Shown here piece by piece: positions 55,701-64,000 of a DNA stretch of 64,000 nucleotides. Positions within the stretch are counted from its first letter, which is position 1, and every line of letters starts with the position of its first letter. This DNA is from Pachyseris speciosa (lineage: Eukaryota > Cnidaria > Anthozoa > Scleractinia > Pachyseridae). The stretch lies in the NCBI GenBank assembly GCA_016490735.1, contig JAEMWC010000122.1, positions 1,283,495 to 1,347,494 of the forward strand. Direction: 5' to 3'. A model generated the notes under the pieces. It had not been told where the DNA came from. It saw only the letters and a list, made by a program, of their open reading frames with translations, and made no database searches. The translations under genes were made by a program, and so were the position numbers.

Positions 55701-56594
55701 TGAAAGTAAGTGGTGTTTATTAGCTGTGATGAGTACGTCTTGTTCGCACTGTGTGGAGCGCGCCCCATCAAGTTCTGACATTCGAGAATTTCACTCTCCG
55801 TCATTATCTCACTCTTTGAAAACTTGTCTTTGAAAACTTGGTTTTTACTACCTGTGATGAGCACTCGTGGTACGGACGGTGTGAAGCGCGTGCCATCAAT
55901 TCCTGATTTCCGAGATTTTGATTCTGGGTTATAATCTCACCCTATGATAACTTGTAAGAGCGTGTTGACAATAGCTGCTTTTTACTAGCTGTGATGAGTA
56001 CTACTTGAGCGCACGTTGTGTAGCGCCTCCCATCAATTCCTGATTTCCGAGAATTTGACTCTCGGACATCATCTCAATCGTTGAAAACTTGTAAGAGCAT
56101 GTTGAAAGTCTCTGGATTCTACTAGCTGTGATGAGTACTACTTGTACGCACGTTGTGGAGCGGGTACAGTCAATTCCTGATTTGGGAGATATTTGACTCT
56201 TCGTGATACTTTCACTCTTTGAAACCTGGCAAGAGCATGTTGAAAGTAGGTGGTTTTTGCTAGCTATGATGAGCACTACTTGAACGCACGGTGTGGAGAG
56301 CAACCCATCAGTTCCTGATTTTCAAGATTTTTATTCACTGTCAAAATCTCACTCTTTTAAAACTTGTAAGAGCATGTTGAAAGTAGGTGGTTTTTACAAG
56401 CTCTGATGAGTACTCCTGGTACGGACGGTGTTAAGCGCGTGCAATCAATTCGTTATTTCCGAGATTTATACAGTCGCTCACAATCTCACTCCTCGAAGAG
56501 CATGTTGAAAGTAAGTGGCTTTTACTAGCTGTGATGAGTGCTACTGGTAAGCACCGTGTGGACGGCGTCCCATCAATTCCTAAGTTTCGAGTTT
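49789..56594 (+). repeat. Right satellite array, first part
   Basis: Same ~138-bp monomer and orientation as the left array, but a different mix of variants: TACTCCTGGTACGCAC, CCACATCTCGTGATGGAGGG and TAGTAGATGCTTTTTACTAG types are frequent here and rare on the left. A block at ~51,400-52,240 recurs at ~53,370-54,230 (offset ~1.96 kb). No gene is supported inside. Confidence 0.95.
54254..54529 (+). repeat. Exact-period 138-bp tandem pair
   Basis: Two successive monomers (54,254-54,391 and 54,392-54,529), identical apart from two or so bases, both with the CATCTCGTGATGGAGGGGAG variant. They fix the monomer length at 138 bp and mark a very recent single-monomer duplication. Confidence 0.85.
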
Positions 56595-56801
56595 TTCAAA
56601 AGCAGCATAGCTCAGAAAATTTTGCTCATTGTCCAACAGATCTCCAACTGTTTCCACACCTGCATCTAACCACGATTTATAAAAAAAGGGTTGATTTCCG
56701 ATTCTAATCATCGAGTTATGCCAGATTCGGGAGGAGACAAATTCCAAATTCTTATCTCTATAGTTTAAATTGGACCAGAATTGAACAATCTCTTTTAGGA
56801 A
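56595..56801 (-). repeat. 207-bp duplicated internal piece of the retrotransposon
   Basis: Matches 57,741-57,947 over 207 bases with only about two changes (for example ACCAGAATTG versus ACAAGAATTG). In the element's sense it lies beyond the 3' untranslated part, so an internal ORF segment was copied to its 3' end next to the satellite. Confidence 0.9.
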
Positions 56802-58785
56802 AGAATAAAGTCACTTTAAAGAAAAAGAAACGAAAATTAACCACTACTCTTAAACAATAATCACCCACGCACGCGCACACCGAGGATGGATATTGATGTA
56901 AATATAACTTGGATACACCTTACAAATTATCGACTTATGTTGCAACTGCCGCAATTATAAACTCTGACGTGAAGACTTAAGGTAGAGGGCCCTTCTATTA
57001 AAACGAGACCACTTTTGTTGGAATGCTTTCCTAGTGTTGTTCCCAGAAGCTATTTGTCTTTCAACATTCATAGAATTTATAACTTGCTGTATGAAAACCT
57101 CCAGCCTAGGAAGGGCATTTGTTAACTTGCAGGAGTAAATATAATATCTCGCAATAAGGAGTAGGTGATGAACTAGCAGATGAGATATTTCGTCAATAAT
57201 ACCCAGACAAAGAGGTGAGGAGAGTTGAAAGTCCTTTAATCCGCTAACATTTTGTGATATGCATTGGAAAATTTCCTCCCAAAAGGCCATTGTATATTTA
57301 CAATTCCAGAAGAGATAGATAAGGGTTTCTTTAGTTTCTTCACAAAAGGAACAACTGTAGATTTGTTTTAATCCTATTTTAACGAGAAAATCGTTAGTGG
57401 CAATCCTTCTGTGCAGGAGCTTGAATTGAAAGACTCTAAGCTTTGTTTCTCTCGTACATAAAAAGGGCCACCGATATGTATTTTTCCAACTGACAGTGGA
57501 TATTCCGAGTACTTCCCCTTGAGATAACCATTTCTCCTCGCTTCTTTTTGGGTTGGAAGCTCTCTTTTGAATGAGAAGCCGATAAAGCGCTTTAACAACC
57601 TCCGGTGAAGACTGGACAACCTCAAGGACACCTTTTGGACATGGCCTATTGATATCCGGTGAACAGAACTTCTTGAAGTATTTCAAGGCGGACACAACTT
57701 TGTAGTATTCGAGGTAGTTAGTGTTTATTTTAAATTTCGCTTCAAAAGCAGCATAGCTCAGAAAATTTGGCTCATTGTCCAACAGATCTCCAACTGTTTC
57801 CACACCTGCATCTAACCACGATTTATAAAAAAAGGGTTGATTTCCGATTCTAATCATCGAGTTATGCCAGATTCGGGAGGAGACAAATTCCAAATTCTTA
57901 TCTCTATAGTTTAAATTGGACAAGAATTGAACAATCTCTTTTAGGAATGGATCAGTTATATTAAGCCTATACGCGTCCTGCCATTTTAAATTACCAAGAA
58001 ACAATAGCTTCCCTCCATATTTTCCTAGGTGGTAATAAAAAAAAAACGTCCATTTAGCTTGGTTATTATCATCTAAATAACCTTGAATCCATTTTAATTT
58101 TAACGATTCGTTAAAGCTATGAACGTCAATCATTTTAAGACCTCCCTTGTCATAGTCATTAACGATTTCAGTCCTTTTTATTTTGTCGCCCTTGCCATCC
58201 CAGAGGAATTCATACAGCGCAGAGTTTATCTCTTTTAGGACACCTGGAGATGTTGGGAGAGAAGACAGGACATAAAAGGCCTGAGACACCGCCAAACTTT
58301 TTATAACTGCAACCTTACCCAAAAGAGTGAGTATCCTGATAGACCACCTGTTTAGAATCTTCTTCAATTTTTCAATTTTGTCAGACAGGTTAGCCAAGAC
58401 GGCATTTTTTCTGCTGTCGAGAAACATACTCCTAAGGCGTAGACCTTTCCCTCAGCCCATCTTATTGATTTATTTGCGGGTAGCTTAACGTTCGAATTTC
58501 GACATGAGCCGATCCAGAGGGCTTCGGTCTTCTCATAGTTGACTTTTAGGCCAGAAGGGAGCGAAAATGTATCGAGCATATACAGAGTTCTAGAAAAGGA
58601 TGTTTCACTGCCATCCAAAATCATTGTTGTATCGTCTCCATATTGTGATATTTTGCATTCCGTTCCAAGGACCTGTATACCGCGGACTTTTTCATCCTTT
58701 CGCATTGCACTACCTAGTATTTCTGCACATAAAGTAAATAAATAAGGGAAGAGTGGACAACCTTGTCTTACTCCACGACTCAAGG
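56802..58785 (-). mobile_element. 5'-truncated non-LTR retrotransposon (L1/Tx1-like)
   Basis: Minus-strand reverse transcriptase remnant inserted in satellite. From the 5' end: the RT core RGVRQGCPLFPYLF, the catalytic ISQYGDDTTM box (YADD is usual), SGLKVNYEKTEALWIGS, the thumb, then a long C-terminal domain with CSFCEETKETLIYLFWNC, a zinc-knuckle-like C-x2-C-x8-H... arrangement. The endonuclease and the first half of RT are missing. The coding end is at 56,955, followed by ~150 bases of untranslated sequence without a clear poly(A). Pattern of domains resembles L1/Tx1-clade elements of fish and cnidarians; the clade call is tentative. Confidence 0.85.
56955..58783 (-). pseudogene. Reverse transcriptase ORF fragment, one frame change
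   Basis: Two overlapping frames (58,783-58,364 and 58,427-56,955) make one broken ORF of about 600 codons; the switch lies in 58,364-58,427. RT motifs C and D are in the first frame, the thumb and C-terminal zinc-knuckle domain in the second. The 5' end is fused directly to satellite (ACTCAAGGTGAAAGTCAG), as expected from incomplete reverse transcription. Enzyme would make cDNA at a nicked target; this copy cannot. Confidence 0.85.
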
Positions 58786-61700
58786 TGAAAGTCAGTGGTT
58801 TTTACTAGCTTTCATGAGTACTACTTGTGCGCACAGGGTGGCGCGCGTACCATCAATTCCTGATTTCAGAGAACTTGACCCTCGGTCATAATCTTACTGT
58901 TTGACAACTTGTAAGAGCATGTTGAAAGTATGTGGTTTATACTAGCTGTGATGAGTACTACATTTGCGCACGGTGTGGAGCGCGTCCCATCATTTCCTGA
59001 TTTGAAAGATTTTGACTCACTGTGATAATGTCACTCTTTCAAAACTTGTAAGAGCATGTTGAAAGTAGGTGGTTTTTACTAGCTGTGATGAGTACTCCTG
59101 GTAGGCACCGTGTGGACCGCGTGCCATCAATTCCTGATTTCCGAGATTTCGACTCTCCGTCATAATCTCACTCTATGAAAACTTGTTAGAGCATGTTGAA
59201 GTTAGGTGTATTTTTCTCCCTATGATGAGTAAGACTTATACCACACGCCTTGGAGCGGGTTCCATCAATTCCTGATTTCCGAGATTTTGAGGCACGGTCA
59301 TAATGTCACTGTCTGAGAACTAGTGAAAGCATGTTGAAACTAGGTGGTTTTTACTAGATGTAATGAGTACATCTTGAGCGCACAGTGTGTTGCGCGTCCC
59401 ATCAATTCCTGATTTCCGAGATTTTGACTCTCGGTAATAACGTAAATGTTTGAAACTTGTAAGAGCATGTTGAGAGTAAGTGCATGTTGAGAGTAAGTGG
59501 TGTTTACCAGCTGTGATGAGTACTACTTGTGCAAACGGTGTGGAGCGCGTCCCAGCAATACCTGATTTCCGAGATTACGACTTTCGGTCATAATCTCACT
59601 CTTTGAAAACTTCTAAGAGCATGTTATAAAGTAGGTTGTTTTTACTGGCTGTGATGAGTACTACTTGGGCGCACGGTGTCGAGCGCGGCCCACCAATTTC
59701 TGATTTCCGAGAATTTGACCTTCGGTGAGAATCTCACTTCTTAAAAACTTGTGTTAGCATGTTAAAAGTAAATGGTTTTTCCTAGCTGTAATGAGTACCA
59801 CTTGTGCGCACGGTGTGGAGGCCGTCCCATGAATTCCTGATTTCCGAGATTTTGACTGTTGGTCATAATCTCACTCTTTGAAAACTTGTAACAGCATGTT
59901 GAAAGTAGGTGCTTTTTACTAGCTATGATGAGTAATACTTGTGCACACGGTGTGGAGCGCGTCCCATCAATTCCTGATTTCGGAGATTTTGACTCTCGGT
60001 CATAATCTAACTCTTTGTAAACTTCTAAGAGCAAGTTGAAAGTAGGTGGTTTTTACGAGCTGTAATGAGTACTACTTGTGCGCACGGTGTGGAGCGCGTC
60101 CCATCAATTCATCATTTGCAAGATTTTGACTTTCAAAACTTGTATCAGCATCTTGGAAGTAGGTGGTTTTCACTAGTTGTGATGAGAACCACTGGTACGC
60201 ACGATGTGGAGTGCGTACCATCAATTCCTGACTTCCTAGATTTTGACTCTCGGTTATAGTGTCTCTTTTAAAAACTATCAAGAGCATGTTGAATGTAGGT
60301 GGTTTTTTCTAGCTGTGATGAGAACTACTGCTGCGCACACTGTGGAGGGCGTTCCATCCGTGACTGACTTCTGCGATTTTGAATCTCGGTCGTAATGTCA
60401 CTCTTTTAAAACTTCTACGAGCATGTTGAAAATATGTATGTTGTGTAGCGCGTCCCATCAATTCCCGATTTCCGAGATTTTGACTCTCTTTAATAATCTT
60501 ACTCCTTGTACACTTGTAAGAGCACGTTTCCAGTAGGTGGTATTTACTAGCTGTGATGAGTACTCCTGGTACGTACGATTTCAACCGCGTGCCACCAATT
60601 CCTAATTTCCGAGATTTTGACACTCGCTCATAATGTCACTCTTTCAAGAGAATGTTGAAAGTAAGTGCTTTTTACTAGCTTTCATGAGTACTACTCTTGC
60701 GCACAGTGTGGAGCGCGTCCCATCAATTCCTGATTTCCGAGGACTTGAGTCTCCGTCATAATCTTACTGTTTGACAAATTGTAAGAGCATGTTGAAAGTA
60801 TGTGGTTTGTGGTAGCTGTGATGAGTGCTACTTTTGCGCACGGTGTGGAGCGCGTCCCAACAATTCCTGATTTCCGAGTATTTGACTATCGGTCAAGATG
60901 TCACTTCTTAAAAACTTGTATGAGCTGGTTGAAAGAAGGTGTTTTTTACTTGCTGTGATGAGTACTACTTGTACGCACGGTGTGGAGCGGGTACCAGCAA
61001 TTCCTAATAACCGAGATTTTGACACTCGGTCATAATCTGACTCCTTGAAAACTTGTAAGAGCTTGTTGAAAGTAAGTGCTTTTTACTTGCTGTGATAAGT
61101 ACTACTTGTGCGCATGGTGTGGAGCGCGTCTTATCAATTCCTGATTTCAGAGAATTTGATTCTCGGTTATAAACTCGTTCTTTCAAAACTTGTAGGAGCA
61201 TGTTGCAAGTAGGTGCTTTTACTATCTGTGAAGAGTATATCTTGTGCGCACGGTGAGGAGCGGGTCCCATCAATTCCTGATTTCCGAGACTTTGACTCAC
61301 GGTCAAAAACTCACTCTTTGTAAACATCTAAAGAGCATGTTGAAAGTAGGCGGTTTTTTCTTGCTGTGATGAGTACTTCTCGTGCTCATGGTGTGTAGGG
61401 CATCCCATCAATTCCTGATTTCCGAGAACTTACCTCTCGCTCATAATCTCACTGTTTGAGAACTTGTAAGAGCATTTTGAAAAGTAGGTGCTCTTTGCTA
61501 GCTATTTACTACTACTACTGCTGTTTACTACCTGTGCGCACGGTGTGGAGCGCGTCCCGACAATTCCTGATTTCGGCGATTTTGACTCTCGGTCATATTC
61601 TAACTCTTTGTAAACTTCTAAAGCATGATGAAACGGTGGTTTTTACTCGCTGTGATGAGTACTACTTGTGCGTACGGTGTGGGAAGCGTCCCATGAATTC

Positions 61701-63660
61701 CTGATTAGCAAGAGTTTGACTCACTGTCATAATCTCACTCTTTGAAAACTTATAAAGAGCATGTTAAATTACGTAGTTCTACTAGCTGTGAACAGTTCCA
61801 CTCTTGCGCACGGTATGGAGCCCGTCCATTAATTCCTCAATTTCGAGATTTTGACTCTTGGTCATAACCTCAGTCTTTGATAAATTGTAGGAGCATGTTT
61901 AAACTAGGTGGTTTGTACTAGCTGTGATGGGTACTAACTTGTACGCACAGTGTGGAGCGCCTCCATCAATTCCTGATTTCCGAAATTTCAATCTCGGTCA
62001 TAATCTCACTCGTTGAAAAGTTGTAAGAGCATGTTGAAAAGTTGGTGGTTTCTACTAGCTTTGATGAGTACTACGGTGTGAAGGGTTACAATCAATTCCT
62101 GGTTTCGGAGATATCTGACTCTCCGTCATAATCTCACTCTTTGAAACCTGGCAAGAGCATGTTGAAAGTAGGTGGTTTTTTACTAGCTGGTGATAGTACT
62201 ACTGTGCGCAGGTGTGGAGCGCGTCAGAACAAATTCCTGATTTCCGAGAATTTGACCGTCGGTCAAAATCTCACTCTTTGAAACCTGTATGAGCATGTTG
62301 AAAGTAGGTGTATTTTACCTGCTGTGATAAGTACTACTTGTACCGCATGGTGTGGAGCGGGTACCATCAGTTTGACGGCACGGTCCTAACTCACTGTTTG
62401 AGAATAAGTCAGAGCATGTTGAAACTAGGTGGTTTTTACTAGATGTAGTGAGTACTCCTTGTGCGCACGTTTGTTGCGCGTCCCATCTATTTTTGATTTC
62501 CGAGATTCTTACTCTTGGTCATAATCTCAGTGTTTGTAAGCTTGTAAGAGAATGTTGAATGTAGGTGCTTTTTACTAGCTGTGATGAGTACTACTTGTGC
62601 GCACGGTGTGGAGCGCGTGCCATCAATTCCTTTATTTCCGAGATTTTTCTCTCTTTTACAATCTTACTCTTTGAACACTGTAAGAGCACGTTTAAAGTAG
62701 GTTTTTATTAGCTGTGATGAGCACCACCTTTGAGCACGGTGTGGGACGTGTCCAATGAATTCCTGATTTCCAAGAATGTGACTCTCGGTCAATAATTCAC
62801 TGCTTGAAAATTGTCACAGCTTGTTGAAAGTAGATGCTTTTTACTTGCTCTGATGAGTACTACTTGTGCGTACTTCCCAGATTTTGACTCTCGGTCATAA
62901 TGTCACCTTTTGTAAACTTTTAAGAGCGTGTTGAAAGTAGCTGCTCCTTACTAACTGTGATGATTACTGCTTGTGCGCACTGTGGGAGCGTTCCCATCAA
63001 TTCCTGATTTTCGAGATGTTGACTTTGGCTCAAAATCTCAGTATTGAAAACTTCTAAGAGCATGTTGAAAGTATATTGTTTTTACTGGCTTGTGATTAGC
63101 ACTACTGAGCGCACGGTGTGGAGCGCGTGTCATGAATTCCTCATTTACGAGATTTTTACTTTCCACAAAATCTTACTCTTTGAAAATTGTAAGAGCATGT
63201 TGAAAATTAGTAGTTTTTACTATACGTGATGAGAACTAATTTGTGCACACGGTGAGGAGAGCGCGTCCCATCAATTCCTGATTTCGGAGATTTTGTCTCA
63301 TTTCTTTGAACACTTGTAAGAGCATGTTGAAAGTAGGTGGTTTTTACTAGCTATTATGAGTACCACAATCTGCTGATAGAAAGGAGCCCGTTCCAAATAT
63401 TATCCTGATTTTGGAGATTCTGACTTTTGGATAATAATCTCACTCTTTCAAAACTTGTATGAGCATGTTGAAAGTATGTGGGTATTTACTAGGTGTGATA
63501 AGTACTGCTTGTGCGCACGGTGTGCAGAGCTTTCATCAATTCCTGATTTCCGAGAATTTTACTCTCCTCATAACTCACTCTTTGATAACTTGTAAGAGGC
63601 AATATGATAGTAAGTGGTTTTTACTAGCTGTGATAAGTACTAATTGTTTGCACGGTGTAG
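58786..63660 (+). repeat. Right satellite array, second part
   Basis: Continuation of the ~138-bp satellite after the retrotransposon, same orientation. Toward the end (62,150-63,660) many monomers carry small one-base insertions or losses. No gene is supported. Confidence 0.95.
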
Positions 63661-64000
63661 TACCAGTAGTACGCATCAATGTGTACTACCAACCACCTAC
63701 TTCGAACATGCTCTTGCAAAATTTTAAACAGTGAGCTTGTGACCGAGAGTCACAATCTCTGAAAGCAGAAGTGATGGAACGCGCTCCACACCTTGCGCAC
63801 AAGTAGTACTAATGACAGCTAGTAAAAACCACCTACTTTCAACATGCCCTTAAGAGTTTTAAAAGAGAGAGACTATGACCTAGAGTCAAAATCTCGGAAG
63901 TCAAGTCATGGATGGGACGCCCTCCTCAGCGGCGCAAAAGTAGTGCTCATCTCAGCTAGCAAAAGCACCTACATTCAACATGCTCTTCCAAGTTTCTAAA
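63661..64000 (-). repeat. Satellite in inverted orientation
   Basis: From about 63,661 the monomers appear as reverse complements: CCACCTACTTTCAACATGCC, GGAACGCGCTCCACACCTTG and AAGTAGTACTAATGACAGCT. At least two and a half monomers run this way to the window end. The switch follows GCACGGTGTAGTACCAGTAG. Confidence 0.95.

Noticed and set aside
49757..63734. Open frames in the right satellite, e.g. 52,001-52,384 and 53,120-53,467 on the minus strand
   Set aside because: They are repeat translation products (recurring VLITASKKHLLSTC-like strings) created by the monomer, not genes.

Overview
The window is eukaryotic genomic DNA, most likely from a cnidarian and probably an anthozoan (coral or sea anemone). 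Three things point there: long arrays of a diverged ~138-bp satellite, spliceosomal introns with GTAAGT-type donors, and a tRNA-Thr-like repeat with a ~250-bp period whose flank I recall as common in anthozoan sequence. The organism call is inference; I could not search.

Layout. 1-26,710 is degenerate ~138-bp satellite in head-to-tail (+) orientation with several higher-order duplications. 26,711-49,783 is a 23,073-bp virus-like mobile element with 75-bp terminal inverted repeats (about 71/75 matching) flanked by a 5-bp target duplication ATTTT; the target lies inside a satellite monomer. 49,789-56,594 is satellite again, 56,595-58,785 is a 5'-truncated non-LTR retrotransposon fragment (reverse transcriptase, minus strand), 58,786-~63,660 is satellite, and from ~63,661 to the end the satellite runs in the opposite orientation.

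The element looks like a decayed endogenous relative of adintoviruses/Polinton-like viruses. Supported modules: a protein-primed family B DNA polymerase (34,849-39,242, broken by five frame changes and one stop), an FtsK/HerA-type packaging ATPase split over two frames (about 42,697-43,502), a penton-like minor capsid protein (minus strand, ~42,101-41,240), two parvovirus-type phospholipase A2 domains (27.0-27.4 kb and 39.6-40.0 kb), a basic core-like protein with an adenain-type Gly-Gly site, a zinc-finger protein behind a good TATA box, a RING protein overlapping an exonuclease-like gene, and a set of unidentified genes. A family of three paralogous ~120-aa proteins (29.9, 48.7 and 49.3 kb) appears undescribed. 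Genes sit in divergent pairs with short spacers, overlapping ends and a few short introns, as in a compact nuclear DNA virus. I could not find a convincing major capsid protein, integrase, or adenain protease; a badly degraded gene at 32.0-33.5 kb is where one of these may have been.

How the parts would have worked: the polymerase would copy a linear genome from its inverted termini with a protein primer; the ATPase would package it into a capsid whose vertices use the penton-like protein; the phospholipase domains would act on membranes at entry; the zinc/RING proteins and acidic nuclear proteins are probably expression or host-interaction factors. Most of these genes are now broken, so the copy is a fossil; some breaks lie in homopolymer runs and could be assembly errors. 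Host tRNA-like repeats have since entered the element at two places.
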